The notes: generated from the sequence alone by a model not told the origin. A stretch of DNA of 64,000 nucleotides from Bacteroidales bacterium (GCA_017412115.1 JAFPYR010000112.1:1-64000), one strand, 5' to 3'. Numbered from the stretch's first letter, positions 36,264 to 45,725 are shown. Numbers and translations are program-made.

Positions 36264-37805
36264 TTAGAGTTCTTTTCTGAGTCTTGCCACCAAAATATTC
36301 ATTTGTTCGCGGTATTTTGCAACCGTTCTTCTTGCTATTTGATAGCCGCGTTGTTGAAGTATTTGAGCGAGTTTTTCATCCGTAAGCGGTCTTTGTTTTG
36401 ACTCGTGTTCGATACATTCTTTCAATATTTTTTTGATTTCCCTTGTTGAAACCTCTTCGCCTGTATCGGTCTGCATACCTTCAGAGAAAAAGAATTTCAA
36501 AGGAAAAATCCCGAAATGCGTCTGAATGTATTTGGAATTTGCAACCCTCGAAATTGTGGAAATGTCAAAACCTGTTTTTTCGGCTATGTCTTTAAGAATC
36601 ATAGGTTTGAGTTTAGTTTCGTCGCCCTCCTGAAAATACTCGTGCTGAAAATCTATTATAGCGTGCATAGTTTCCATTAAAGTATTTTGTCTTTGACGGA
36701 TAGCCTCAATAAACCATTTTGCCGAATCCAATTTTTGTTTTACGAACAAAAGCGTATCTTTATCCTTTTGCGGAACATTCTTTTTTGACATATTTTCAAT
36801 CATGTCGGAATACGTTTTGTTTAGTCTTAATTCCGGGACGTTTTTGGAGTTAAGGTGCAGAATCAGCTCGCCTTCATTATCTTCGAGAATAAAATCGGGG
36901 ATAATGTGTTGAGAATTTTTAGCGAGCAAATTGCCGAAAATGCTGCCGGGTTTCGGATTAAGATGAGTTATCTCCTCAATAGCAAGGCGCATGGTTTTCT
37001 CATTAACATCCAATTTTGACAGTATTTTCTCGTAATGTTTTTTCGTAAATTCAGGGAAATAATCATGGAGAATTTTATAAGCCGTTTTTAATACGACTTT
37101 GTTTCCTTGATTGTTTTTGTATTTTCTTACAATCTGAATCATAAGACATTCTTTGATGTCTCTTGCGCCTACGCCGGAGGGGTCAAAGTCCTGAATTATG
37201 ACCAAAAGTTTTTGCAGTTCTTTTTCTGTTGTTTCAATGTTAGCCGAAAAAGCAATATCGTCCGTTATCGACTCCAAATCTCTTCTGAGGTAACCGTCAT
37301 CGTCGATATTGCCGATAATATATTCGGCGAGCAGCCTTTCGCGGTCGTTCATAACGCCTAATCCTAATTGCGACAAAAGAGTTTCGTGCAAAGAGGAGCC
37401 TTGTGAATATGGAATTTCGTTTTTGCGTTCGTCATCGTCGGAATAATTATTGGCAGACAAACGGTAATTAGGCGTTTCGTCATCGTCGTAATAGTCCTCC
37501 GGTGAGTAATCGTCTAAAGATTTTTCGTCGTAAGATTCCTCTCTGTAATCCTCTGTAGAATCTATTGACGTATCATTTTCTTCATATTCATTTTCCTGAG
37601 AATCAGAATCTTCGTAATTGTTATCGACTTCTGTTTGTTCACGCTCGTCCTCTTCTCCGCCTTCTTCTAAAACGGGATTTTCTTCAATTTCGCGTTTGAT
37701 TCTCTGTTCAAGCTGTACTGTCGGTATTTCCAACAGTTTTATCAGTTGTATTTGCTGAGGCGATAATTTTTGTATCTGCTTCAGACTTTGCGTTAGATTT
37801 AGCAT
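36264..37805 (-). CDS. rpoN: RNA polymerase sigma-54 factor
   Basis: The alternative sigma factor that needs AAA+ activators. From ATG 37805 (MLNLTQSLKQIQKLSPQQIQ) the 513-residue protein has the glutamine-rich region I, an extended acidic region II (about 45-135, for example EEDEREQTEVDNNYEDSDSQ), the core-binding domain (LIIQDFDPSGVGARDIKECL, LNPKPGSIFG) and a C-terminal HTH with the RpoN box ARRTVAKYREQ. An upstream TTG at 37835 is a poor start. No sigma-54 activator is encoded in this window. Confidence 0.95.
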   Translation of the reverse strand: MLNLTQSLKQIQKLSPQQIQLIKLLEIPTVQLEQRIKREIEENPVLEEGGEEDEREQTEVDNNYEDSDSQENEYEENDTSIDSTEDYREESYDEKSLDDYSPEDYYDDDETPNYRLSANNYSDDDERKNEIPYSQGSSLHETLLSQLGLGVMNDRERLLAEYIIGNIDDDGYLRRDLESITDDIAFSANIETTEKELQKLLVIIQDFDPSGVGARDIKECLMIQIVRKYKNNQGNKVVLKTAYKILHDYFPEFTKKHYEKILSKLDVNEKTMRLAIEEITHLNPKPGSIFGNLLAKNSQHIIPDFILEDNEGELILHLNSKNVPELRLNKTYSDMIENMSKKNVPQKDKDTLLFVKQKLDSAKWFIEAIRQRQNTLMETMHAIIDFQHEYFQEGDETKLKPMILKDIAEKTGFDISTISRVANSKYIQTHFGIFPLKFFFSEGMQTDTGEEVSTREIKKILKECIEHESKQRPLTDEKLAQILQQRGYQIARRTVAKYREQMNILVARLRKEL

Positions 37806-37918
37806 AGGTTGCTTAAAATAAAAAGTTACTGACAAAATTTTATTACAAAAATAAACTAAAAAAACTAATTTTGGTATATTTTATGTATTAAATTTTGTTT
37901 TTAATTCAATTTTTTTTG

Positions 37919-38986
37919 TTATAATTCCCAAGTTGCTGATACTTTGAGCGATACTAAAGTGTTTTTTCCGACCTTTGAATAGGTTGCTGCTAAATTATTT
38001 TCTTTCAAAATGCTTTTGATTTCTTCTTTAGGCATTTCCGATTGAAACGAAACTATTCCTGCGGGGGGCGTTTGCGGTGAAAAACCTAAGTTTTGAAGTT
38101 TTGAGGCTATTTTTTTAGCGTTTTCATGTAAGGTTTCTATCAAATCAAAAACTTTTTCTTTTTGATTTTCCAAAATCTCGTAAACGTTTTCAAGATTTTT
38201 TTCTTCGGGCATTAACGCCTCTCTATAACATCTGCATCTGAATCTTAAAAGTTCGGTAATCGTAGAATTGCCCGTTGCAAAAGCACCATAGGGGCAGCCT
38301 AAAGCGTTTTGCATATTAACGATTTTTAAATCCTGAAAACCTCTGACCCCGCACAAGTCGTCAGAGCCTCTGCCCGAAGACCCGCAAGTCAAAAAACCGT
38401 AACTGTCGTCCAAAATTATAATTGCATCGTATTTTTCGGCTAAAAGTCTGATTTGTTTCAAATCCGCACATTCGCCCGAATCATAAAAAATTCCGTCGCT
38501 GACAATTACTCTGAGTCTTTTTAACATTGATAATTTCAGATGTTGTTCGAGGGTTTGCATATCCGAATGAGGGTATCTGAGTTTTTGTGCGTTGCAGACT
38601 TTTACACCTCTTCGCATTGATAGAGAAATAGCTGAATCGTAAATTATTACGTCTTCTGTATTAAACAAAGACTCTAATACGTCGGCGCATAAACCTTCGT
38701 AAGAACCGAAAATCAAAGTATCTTGAGTTTGAAGAAATTTTGAAATTGATTTTTCTGTTTTGATAAGGGATTTGCTTTTTCCGGCATAGAAACTTCCGCT
38801 TAAAGTGCGTGAGTTCAAACCGTTAAAACCTAAGAAGTTATTGCTAAGCGTATTAAAAATTTTTTCACCCGATTGCAGTTTGATTTCTCCGTTTTTTTCA
38901 AATTCAAAAACGGTATTTTCCGGATGACTTGTCGCTTTTGAGATAACTAACTCATCTTGAAGTATTTGTGCAATATTATGTTTCAT
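37919..38986 (-). CDS. KBL/serine palmitoyltransferase-like fold-type I protein lacking the PLP lysine
   Basis: A 355-residue protein of the alpha-oxoamine synthase family (KBL, BioF, SPT). The scaffold is recognisable: LSNNFLGFNG, FGSYEGLCADVLESLFNTED, VSDGIFYDSGECADL, IILDDSYGFLTCGSSGRGSDD, and a C-terminal domain. Cofactor residues are altered: the Schiff-base lysine of the usual GKALGG is N227 (MQNALGCPYG), the histidine of the usual DDSH is Y196 (D193 is kept), and the PLP-stacking histidine of the usual NHAS segment is replaced in YDSAISLSM. It is therefore probably not a PLP enzyme and may be a regulatory or structural paralogue. Alternatively it could be a heterodimer partner like SPT subunit 1, which also lacks the lysine. 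Confidence 0.75.
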   Translation of the reverse strand: MKHNIAQILQDELVISKATSHPENTVFEFEKNGEIKLQSGEKIFNTLSNNFLGFNGLNSRTLSGSFYAGKSKSLIKTEKSISKFLQTQDTLIFGSYEGLCADVLESLFNTEDVIIYDSAISLSMRRGVKVCNAQKLRYPHSDMQTLEQHLKLSMLKRLRVIVSDGIFYDSGECADLKQIRLLAEKYDAIIILDDSYGFLTCGSSGRGSDDLCGVRGFQDLKIVNMQNALGCPYGAFATGNSTITELLRFRCRCYREALMPEEKNLENVYEILENQKEKVFDLIETLHENAKKIASKLQNLGFSPQTPPAGIVSFQSEMPKEEIKSILKENNLAATYSKVGKNTLVSLKVSATWEL

Positions 38987-39006
38987 ATATTTTTTTGAAA
39001 AAACTT

Positions 39007-39039
39007 TTTGACAAAAGTAATTAATTTTTTATAAATTTG
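39007..39039 (+). promoter_or_regulatory. promoter of pyrH
   Basis: TTTG at 39007-39010, 21 bases, TAAATTTG at 39032-39039. It predicts transcription from about 39046, a leader of about 38 bases before ATG 39084. Confidence 0.6.
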
Positions 39040-39083
39040 GTCTTGCAAAAATATGCATAAATTTTAAAAAAAACATCTATAAT

Positions 39084-39797
39084 ATGAACGGATTAAAATA
39101 CAAACGTATTCTGCTGAAACTCAGCGGAGAAGCATTAGCCGGGAGCGACAAATACGGCATCAATTCCGATACGTTGGAATTATTTTGTGAAAAAATTCTT
39201 TCTCTTTCCAAAAAAGGCATTGAAGTCGGTATCGTAGTAGGCGGTGGAAATATTTTCCGTGGAATACAAGGTGCTAAAAAAGGCATTGACAGAGCCAAAG
39301 GCGATAGTATGGGAATGTTAGCCACCACAATCAACGCTATTGCGATTCAGAGCATGATAGAGCAGCTTGGCGGCAAATCAAAAGTTTTAACATCGACGTT
39401 GATGGAGCCTTTTGCTGAGAGATTTTCTCAAAACCGTGCGAATACGGCTTTGAAGGATGGTTACATCGTGATTTTTTCGGGTGGTACGGGCAATCCGTTC
39501 TTTACGACCGACAGTGCGGCAGCCCTTAGAGGCGTTGAAATCAAAGCCGACATACTTTTGAAAGGTACTAAAGTTGATGGTATTTACGACAAAGACCCCG
39601 TAAAATATCCTGATGCGGTAAAATTCGACGAAATATCCTTTGACGAGACTATTCGCCGCAAACTCAAAGTTATGGATTTGACGGCCTTCGCTTTGTGCAG
39701 TGAAAACGCTTTACCGATAATGGTTTTTGACATGACAAACCCCGAAAATTTAGAAAAGATAATTAACGGTGAAAAAATTGGTACTTTGGTAAAGTAA
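39084..39797 (+). CDS. pyrH: UMP kinase
   Basis: Phosphorylates UMP to UDP, feeding pyrimidine nucleotide synthesis. The 237-residue amino-acid-kinase fold is complete: YKRILLKLSGEALAG, IEVGIVVGGGNIFRG, DSMGMLATTINAIAIQSMIE, FSGGTGNPFFTTDSAAALRG, LLKGTKVDGIYDKDP and the C-terminal MTNPENLEKIINGEKIGTLV. In many bacteria pyrH precedes frr; here frr is at 44316-44879 on the other strand, so that linkage is broken. Confidence 0.97.
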   Translation: MNGLKYKRILLKLSGEALAGSDKYGINSDTLELFCEKILSLSKKGIEVGIVVGGGNIFRGIQGAKKGIDRAKGDSMGMLATTINAIAIQSMIEQLGGKSKVLTSTLMEPFAERFSQNRANTALKDGYIVIFSGGTGNPFFTTDSAAALRGVEIKADILLKGTKVDGIYDKDPVKYPDAVKFDEISFDETIRRKLKVMDLTAFALCSENALPIMVFDMTNPENLEKIINGEKIGTLVK

Positions 39798-39871
39798 TTG
39801 CATGTAAAGAAAAAATGAGAATTTTTATATAAACGGACAAAAAATATCTGTCTTGTAACATTTGGTAAATT

Positions 39872-40915
39872 ATGATATACGTTGATGCGGAAAAATTACG
39901 AGTGGTAATGACGGAAGTCTTATCGGGGCTGAAGGTAAACGGAGATTCTATCCGTCATTTGACCGACAGTGTTTTGGAGGCCTCGCTCAAAGGCATTGAT
40001 ACGCACGGGCTTGCGTTGTTTCCTCATTATGTTGAGGGATTCAGCAAGGGCAGATTGAAACGAAATCCTCAGTTTAGGATTTTGAAGAATAATGCTGCTG
40101 CAAAAGTTGTAGATGCTGACGGGGCGGTAGGACATCATGCCGGTATTTTCGCTATGGATTTTTGCATTGACATGGCCTCAAAATACGGTACGGGTACTGT
40201 TGCAGTCAAAAACTCTTCGCATTTTGGAGCGGCGAATTTTTTCACCGAGTATGCTGCCCGCCACAATATGTTAGGTTTTGCATTTACTAATACCAATTCT
40301 TTGGTAAAGGCGCATAATGCCGTTGAACCGTTTTTCGGAACCAATCCTATATGTTTTTCGGCTCCGATAGAGGGTGAAGAACCTTTATGTTTGGATATGG
40401 CGACATCGGTAATTAGTTGGAATTATGTGCGTAATCATAAGACAACTAAACAACCGCTTCAAGATGGTTTGGCATACGACGAACACGGAAAATTTACCAC
40501 AGATCCTTTTAAGGCAAAATGTGTAAGACCGATAGGAGATTACAAGGGTTTCGGTCTTGGAATGATGATTGAAATTGTTTGTAGTATGCTCACTGACAGT
40601 GATATAGGTCGTGATTTGTCGCCTATGTTCGGCTCTGACATGACAAGGGGAAGAGGCATTTCGCATTATTTTCAGGCGGTTGATATTGCTAAATTTGTCA
40701 ATCCGAAGAAATTTTTATCGAGAATGAAAAATTTAGCGGAAAGAATCCGTTCTCTGACGCCTTTGGAGGGCGAGCAGGTTATGATTCCGGGCGACCCTGA
40801 AAAACAAATGCTTAAAATCCGTAAGGAAAACGGTATCCCGATGGAAGAGGCTGTTTGGGCGGAATTCTTAAAAATTACCGACAAATTCTCTTTTGCCGAA
40901 ATAGTTAAGAATTAA
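39872..40915 (+). CDS. Ldh2/malate-lactate-ureidoglycolate dehydrogenase family oxidoreductase
   Basis: An NAD(P)-dependent oxidoreductase of the AllD/YlbC/malate dehydrogenase type, acting on 2-hydroxyacids such as malate, lactate, ureidoglycolate or delta1-piperideine-2-carboxylate; the substrate cannot be chosen from sequence. Family signature: SLKGIDTHGLALFPHYVEGF, VDADGAVGHHAG, VAVKNSSHFGAANFFTEYA (conserved SSHFG), EPFFGTNPICFSAP, LDMATSVISWNYV and GDYKGFGLGMMIEI, with the C-terminal helical part including MIPGDPE. The length of 347 is normal. Its last 11 bases overlap the convergent U32 gene. Confidence 0.9.
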   Translation: MIYVDAEKLRVVMTEVLSGLKVNGDSIRHLTDSVLEASLKGIDTHGLALFPHYVEGFSKGRLKRNPQFRILKNNAAAKVVDADGAVGHHAGIFAMDFCIDMASKYGTGTVAVKNSSHFGAANFFTEYAARHNMLGFAFTNTNSLVKAHNAVEPFFGTNPICFSAPIEGEEPLCLDMATSVISWNYVRNHKTTKQPLQDGLAYDEHGKFTTDPFKAKCVRPIGDYKGFGLGMMIEIVCSMLTDSDIGRDLSPMFGSDMTRGRGISHYFQAVDIAKFVNPKKFLSRMKNLAERIRSLTPLEGEQVMIPGDPEKQMLKIRKENGIPMEEAVWAEFLKITDKFSFAEIVKN

Positions 40916-42713
40916 AAATTCTCATAACACAATCTTTGCAATCGAATTTTAACAGAAATTTTCCGTAACTATTTGTTAGGCGGAAAGTTTCTGTTTTCCA
41001 TTCTTGGGGAATGTTTTTGTTTTCTTTTATGCAAAATCCTAATTCTTTTCTTATGCAGTATTTTGTTGTCATAAGTTCTTTTTGAGAGCGGTTTTTAATC
41101 AGTTCAAAAGCCGGTTCTATGATTTTGCAGCCGTGATTTTGATAAAATTCCTTTGCTTTTTGGTTTGAAACATTGAATCTGTAATCACCTGTTTCTACGA
41201 AATATTTTACATCGTTTTGAGGTTTTGGTGAATCTTTTGCTGAAAATTTTTTCAACCGTTTTTCCTTTAGTTCTTCCGTCATTTTTCGTCTTAATTCCGA
41301 AATTATCGAATTTGGAATAAAAGGTATTTTCTCCTTTTGATAATCCGCAGAAAAACTTAAAAGATAAAATGTTTCTCCTAATTTTGAGAAATTTTGTTCT
41401 ATGCTTTGAAGTGATTTTTCCTTGTTTTGAGCCTCTTGAAATGCGAATGGAATTTTGGTTTTTACGCAGATTGAATCTTCGTCTTGAAACTCGGCATAGA
41501 AGTCGTCTTCTTTGAGGTTTAAATGTATTTTCAGACCAATTTTTCTTACTGTTTTTGACGCAGAAAGTTTTTTGAAAAATTCCGTATCGAGGTTTCTGAA
41601 AATTTTATCACCGGTTTTGAGATTTTTTTCCATGTCAGCGGTAATAATCCCCTCTGAAATTTTTTCAACTCTGAAGCCCCACAACTCTCCGTCTTTGACG
41701 TAACACATCCCATCACCGTTTGAAATTTTTTTATCGGTTTTAATTTTCAGCGTTCTGCCTTTTATGGAAGATACTTCGCCTAAAAATTCACCCATGGATT
41801 TAGGCGAGATAAAATTTGCTTTTTTACCTTTTTCGTTGTCCAAAAAATAATGCGTAAATCCACGATTGAAAACTTTTTTTAAATCGGGTTCAAAATCGAA
41901 AAAGCATTTTCCCGATGAGTCTTTTAAATTTTCCTGACTTACCGAATCAATGAGTTTTCTGTAATATGCCGTTACATTTTTAACGTAAGGAATATCTTTT
42001 AATCTGCCTTCTATTTTCAAGGAATTGATACCGATATTTATCATTTCTTGGATTTTGTCATATATAGCGAAATCTTTGAGTGATAATAAGTATAAGTCTT
42101 TTATTAGAAGTTTTTCTTGAGAGTTTTGAAGTGAATATTTCAGTCTGCACGCTTGAGCGCATTCACCTCTGTTTGCCGACCTTCCTCCGATTTGTGCACT
42201 CATGTAGCATTGTCCCGAAAAACTTACGCACAATGCTCCGTGGACAAAACATTCAATTTCGGCTTTGATATTTTCTCGTATTTCCTTTATTTTTTCCAAA
42301 CTGCATTCTCTTGCGAGTACAATGCGTTTGAAACCTAAATCGTCAAAAAACTTAATTCTTTGATTATCGAAATTGTGCATTTGCGTACTTGCATGAAGTT
42401 CTATCGGCGGAATGTCCATTTGGAGTATGCCTAAATCTTGAATTATCAAAGCATCAACCCCAATCTCGTATAAATTTTTTATAAGTTTTTCTGCTTTGGA
42501 TAATTCGTTGTCATACAGGATTGTATTTAGAGTTACATAAACTTTTGATTTATATAAATGAGAATAATTGACGAGTTTTTCAATGTCAGAAACGGGATTT
42601 GATGCGGCTTTTCTTGCACCGAAATCCGATGAACCGATATAAACGGCATCTGCACCGCAGTTGATTGCTGCAATTCCTGTTTCAAGATTTTTTGCGGGCG
42701 ATAACAATTCCAT
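40905..42713 (-). CDS. U32 family peptidase-like protein (TrhP/RlhA type)
   Basis: A 602-residue member of peptidase family U32 with a DUF3656-like C-terminal extension. The E. coli relatives are now known as RNA hydroxylation factors (TrhP for tRNA uridine 34, RlhA for 23S rRNA) that bind an Fe-S cluster, rather than true proteases. Visible: MELLSPAKNLETGIAAINCG, VDALIIQDLGILQM, ELHASTQMHNFD, IVLARECSLEKIKEI, the U32 signature ECFVHGALCVSFSGQCYMS, then the cysteine cluster GGRSANRGECAQACRLKY and LKIEGRLKD. The C-terminal half carries beta-rich substrate domains. It is convergent with, and overlaps, the Ldh2 gene. Confidence 0.88.
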   Translation of the reverse strand: MELLSPAKNLETGIAAINCGADAVYIGSSDFGARKAASNPVSDIEKLVNYSHLYKSKVYVTLNTILYDNELSKAEKLIKNLYEIGVDALIIQDLGILQMDIPPIELHASTQMHNFDNQRIKFFDDLGFKRIVLARECSLEKIKEIRENIKAEIECFVHGALCVSFSGQCYMSAQIGGRSANRGECAQACRLKYSLQNSQEKLLIKDLYLLSLKDFAIYDKIQEMINIGINSLKIEGRLKDIPYVKNVTAYYRKLIDSVSQENLKDSSGKCFFDFEPDLKKVFNRGFTHYFLDNEKGKKANFISPKSMGEFLGEVSSIKGRTLKIKTDKKISNGDGMCYVKDGELWGFRVEKISEGIITADMEKNLKTGDKIFRNLDTEFFKKLSASKTVRKIGLKIHLNLKEDDFYAEFQDEDSICVKTKIPFAFQEAQNKEKSLQSIEQNFSKLGETFYLLSFSADYQKEKIPFIPNSIISELRRKMTEELKEKRLKKFSAKDSPKPQNDVKYFVETGDYRFNVSNQKAKEFYQNHGCKIIEPAFELIKNRSQKELMTTKYCIRKELGFCIKENKNIPQEWKTETFRLTNSYGKFLLKFDCKDCVMRIFNS

Positions 42714-42738
42714 TTTTTTCTCTTGACGAATATTTTTT

Positions 42739-44199
42739 TTAGATTACTTTGGGTGTGAAACCGAAAACTGTGATGTCGTCTCTTTGCTCTGCGCCTTCGC
42801 GGAAAGTTTTAATGGTTTCAACTAATTTGTTTCCTAAATCGCGCATCGAAAGTTGGGAGTTAAGAACCAAAAATTCCGATAATTTTTCAGAGCCGAAACG
42901 TCTTCTCTTTTTATTGCATTGATCTATAAGTCCGTCTGTAGGCATTACGATAAAATCACCGGGCATAAATCTGAATTGATGATTTTCAAATTGATATTGT
43001 TTTATAAATTCATAACAAATACCGATTTGACGTTGAGAGCCTCTGATTTTTGAAATTTTGTTTTCCTTTCTTGAGAAAAGATATATGAAATTTCTTGTGC
43101 CTGAGAATGTTACGTCATATCCGCCGTCCCTAAAATCAAAACGGCAAATGCACAAATCCATTCCGTCAAAATTCTGTTCTACGTCTTGTTTTAAAATTTC
43201 GATGATTTTTGTATTTAGGATTTCGAGCATTTGTACGGGGTCGGTAATTTTGTCTTTTATCGTTTGAGATAGAATGTTATAACCGATAAGGCTCATGAAA
43301 GCCCCCGGTACACCGTGTCCTGTGCAGTCCGAAACTATTATGATAAAGGATTTTTCGCTTAATTTTTCATACAGATAAAAGTCGCCGCTGACAATATCTT
43401 TGGGCAGATAGACAACAAAAAAGTCCAAAAATTCTGAAATTGCCTGATTTGTGGGCAGTATTGAGTTTTGAATGCTTTGAGCGTATCTCAGCGATTCTTT
43501 TATCGTCATGTTCTGACGGTTGATTTGCTTATAACCGATTTCGAGGCGTTCGTTGATGTTCATCAACTGTTTTTTCTGAAATTCTATCTGCGTCTGACGT
43601 TCAGAAAGCGTCATGTAAGCCTGCGTAAGTGCTTGAGTTTGAAGCAATACTTCTTTGTCGGCTTTTTTAAGTTTTGTGATGTCGGTCTCGTTTATAATCC
43701 AATTTGAGAGTTTGCCTTCATCGTCAAAAACGGGGTCGATTGCAATTTGAACCCAAATCTGACGCGATTTTTTATCTATGTGATAATATTCAAATGTTTG
43801 CGGTTTTTTCAGTTCTAATGCTTGAGCTATGTAAAACGAGTTTTCTGGATTGGCTTGGATTTGAATTTCAAAATAATCATCACCGAATTTGTCTTTGTAT
43901 TCGTTGATGTTATAGCCGTAAATATTTTTGAATGAATCGTTTGTGTAAATGATTTTGCCTAAGGAATCCAAAATTATAATCGAATTGGAGGTCTTTTCCG
44001 CTGCCGTTGACATCAAATGGCACATTTGATTGTGGATATGTTTGCAGCTTCCCTCAGAGGGATGTTGGAATTTGTGAATGTTTTTCAGTTTTAATACAAT
44101 AAGAACTATTACAGCAACAAGCAACACGCTAAGAAGAATTATGAGCATTGTGCCGCTGGATGCTGATTGTTCTTTCAAAAAAACTGATAATAAGTTCAT
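42739..44199 (-). CDS. membrane-anchored PAS-SpoIIE (PP2C) phosphatase
   Basis: A 486-residue regulator: a TM helix at 18-40 (MLIILLSVLLVAVIVLIVLK), PAS at about 70-185 (SIIILDSLGKIIYTNDSFKN, then the PAC segment WIINETDITKLKKADKE), a coiled coil, and a SpoIIE domain (FVVYLPKDIVSGDFYLYE, VSDCTGHGVPGAFMSLIG, MPTDGLIDQCNKKRRRFGSE, QRDDITVFGFTP). Such proteins dephosphorylate anti-sigma-factor antagonists or act directly on response partners. It is the second SpoIIE phosphatase in the window, clearly related to 25319-27331 in its catalytic part (the VSGDFY and TGHGVPGAFMSLIG segments are almost identical) but with a different sensor. Confidence 0.9.
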   Translation of the reverse strand: MNLLSVFLKEQSASSGTMLIILLSVLLVAVIVLIVLKLKNIHKFQHPSEGSCKHIHNQMCHLMSTAAEKTSNSIIILDSLGKIIYTNDSFKNIYGYNINEYKDKFGDDYFEIQIQANPENSFYIAQALELKKPQTFEYYHIDKKSRQIWVQIAIDPVFDDEGKLSNWIINETDITKLKKADKEVLLQTQALTQAYMTLSERQTQIEFQKKQLMNINERLEIGYKQINRQNMTIKESLRYAQSIQNSILPTNQAISEFLDFFVVYLPKDIVSGDFYLYEKLSEKSFIIIVSDCTGHGVPGAFMSLIGYNILSQTIKDKITDPVQMLEILNTKIIEILKQDVEQNFDGMDLCICRFDFRDGGYDVTFSGTRNFIYLFSRKENKISKIRGSQRQIGICYEFIKQYQFENHQFRFMPGDFIVMPTDGLIDQCNKKRRRFGSEKLSEFLVLNSQLSMRDLGNKLVETIKTFREGAEQRDDITVFGFTPKVI

Positions 44200-44227
44200 A
44201 ATGTTTTAACCTATAATAAAAAGCAAA

Positions 44228-44272
44228 ACAAAGCCTGCATTTTTTTTTAAAAATTCTTGCGGCAGGCTTTGT
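44228..44272 (-). terminator. terminator of frr
   Basis: An 11-bp perfect repeat, ACAAAGCCTGC (44228-44238) with GCAGGCTTTGT (44262-44272); on the minus strand it is followed by TTTTGCTTTTTATTA. It lies directly downstream of frr. Confidence 0.8.
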
Positions 44273-44315
44273 TGTAAAACAAATAAAAAAAGGGTAATAA
44301 AATTTTTCCTTTTTT

Positions 44316-44879
44316 TTAAACCTTGAGAATCTCAGCGGTTTTTATTTCAGCGATTTTGTCGGCAGTTGCGACGTATTTATCGGTGAGTTTTTGGATAACA
44401 TCCTGACCTTCTTTTGATTCGTCTTCGGTTATAGTATCTTTTTCCAACTGTTTGAGCGAGTTGTTGGCATCTTTTCTGACGTTGCGGATAGCAACTTTCG
44501 TATTTTCAGCCTCTGCTTTTACTTGTTTAACAAGTTGTTTACGTCTTTCTTCCGTTAAAGCGGGAATTACGATTCTGATGATTTCGCCGTTGTTTACGGG
44601 AGTCAGACCGAGGTTAGCTTTAAGGATTTCTTTTTCGATTTTTGGAAGCATTGCTTTTTCCCAGGGCTGTACGACTATGGTTTTAGCATCGGTCGTGCCT
44701 ACGTTAGCAACTTGATTAAGAGGAGTTTCCGTTCCGTAATAATCAACTTTGATGTCGGCTAAAACGGCAGGGGAAGCTTTTCCGGCTCTGATTTTGGTCA
44801 GTTCCGACTCGTAGTGGCTGACAGCGGATTTCATTTTTTCTTCCGCATCGTCGATGTATAATTGCGCTTCTTCGTTCAT
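44316..44879 (-). CDS. frr: ribosome recycling factor
   Basis: Releases ribosomes from mRNA after termination together with EF-G. The 187 residues match the family: AEEKMKSAVSHYESELTKIRAGKASPAVL, VDYYGTETPLNQVANV, VQPWEKAMLPKIEKEILKANLGLTP, GEIIRIVIPALTEERRKQLV and the C-terminal helix VQKLTDKYVATADKIAE type. A TATATTTG box at 44923-44930 (minus) is a likely -7 element. Confidence 0.97.
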   Translation of the reverse strand: MNEEAQLYIDDAEEKMKSAVSHYESELTKIRAGKASPAVLADIKVDYYGTETPLNQVANVGTTDAKTIVVQPWEKAMLPKIEKEILKANLGLTPVNNGEIIRIVIPALTEERRKQLVKQVKAEAENTKVAIRNVRKDANNSLKQLEKDTITEDESKEGQDVIQKLTDKYVATADKIAEIKTAEILKV

Positions 44880-44978
44880 GTTAGTTAAAATGTTTATAAA
44901 TTTCCTAATCTAAAATATTGTGCAAATATACTGTATTATTTTTTTCTGACGAAATAAAACTATATTTTTTTTTGAACT

Positions 44979-45638
44979 TTATTCGTAAACCGGAACATAA
45001 AGTGGGTGTTTTTCGTTATAACGCCGCATATAGTAAAAGAGCTTTGAATTTTTTTTCCGTTTTGACAGCTCTTTGTATTCCTTCGACAATTCTTTGTCGT
45101 CAGCGATTATTTTTTCGAGGTTAGTTGCGTTGTATTCAAGTATTTCCCCGGTGTGGAAAACGAGAAAATATTGTTGCATTTCGGTTGAGGTTGTCCTTGT
45201 ATAATACGGTCCGAAATATCCTATTCCGGTGGGAATGTCGGTAAAGACTGTTTTTTGTCCTAAAAAATGACAAATATTTCCCACAAGTCCTATCCTTGAA
45301 AAAAAATCGTTGTGATTAATGTACAATGTTCCGTAAGAGCAATATCCGAAAACCGAGGCAACATCGACAGTGATTTCGCTGCCCAAACTGTTGTAATAAC
45401 TGAATTTCTTTTTGCTCATTACCTGCTCTAAATAAGTTAAATCATTGGAATTAAATTCGCTGTTAATCCGTGATTTATCTATCGGATGATTTTTTATGAA
45501 ATCGTCTTTTGTCAGGTAAACTCCGTCGCTGAAAACGAAGTCCGAATCATAAACTTCCATGTGAGAAAAGTTTTGCGCTGAGACTTTCAGCGGTGCTAAT
45601 GTTATTATTAAAAATGTCAAAAAAAATAGTGTTTTCAT
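44979..45638 (-). CDS. hypothetical secreted protein
   Basis: A 219-residue protein with a clear signal peptide (MKTLFFLTFLIITLAPLKVS, cleaved near AQNFSH). The mature part is beta-rich in the middle (SVFGYCSYGTLYINHNDFFS, IGYFGPYYTRTTS) and ends in a basic helical tail (ELSKRKKNSKLFYYMRRYNE). I do not recognise a family. It is probably periplasmic or outer-membrane-associated; no neighbour gives a clue, frr being downstream on the same strand. Confidence 0.65.
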   Translation of the reverse strand: MKTLFFLTFLIITLAPLKVSAQNFSHMEVYDSDFVFSDGVYLTKDDFIKNHPIDKSRINSEFNSNDLTYLEQVMSKKKFSYYNSLGSEITVDVASVFGYCSYGTLYINHNDFFSRIGLVGNICHFLGQKTVFTDIPTGIGYFGPYYTRTTSTEMQQYFLVFHTGEILEYNATNLEKIIADDKELSKEYKELSKRKKNSKLFYYMRRYNEKHPLYVPVYE

Positions 45639-45690
45639 CTTTAATTAAAATTTATCCAAAGATAAAATGTTTTTTAGCAATAAAAAAAAC

Positions 45691-45698
45691 TAACTTTG
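45691..45698 (+). promoter_or_regulatory. -7 promoter box for the flippase-like gene pair
   Basis: TAACTTTG matches the TAnnTTTG consensus and sits 28 bases before ATG 45726. It decides the start of that gene, because the alternative TTG at 45696 overlaps it. No convincing TTTG element is present at -33. Confidence 0.5.
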
Positions 45699-45725
45699 CA
45701 AAAATTTTTGAAAAAAAACAAGACG

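Noticed and set aside
36264..37805. The long acidic stretch in RpoN as an insertion or foreign domain
   Set aside because: Acidic, variable region II is normal for sigma-54 proteins and often long in this phylum.
40905..40915. The 11-base convergent overlap between the Ldh2 and U32 genes as an antisense regulatory feature
   Set aside because: Short 3'-3' overlaps are common in compact genomes and nothing else suggests regulation.
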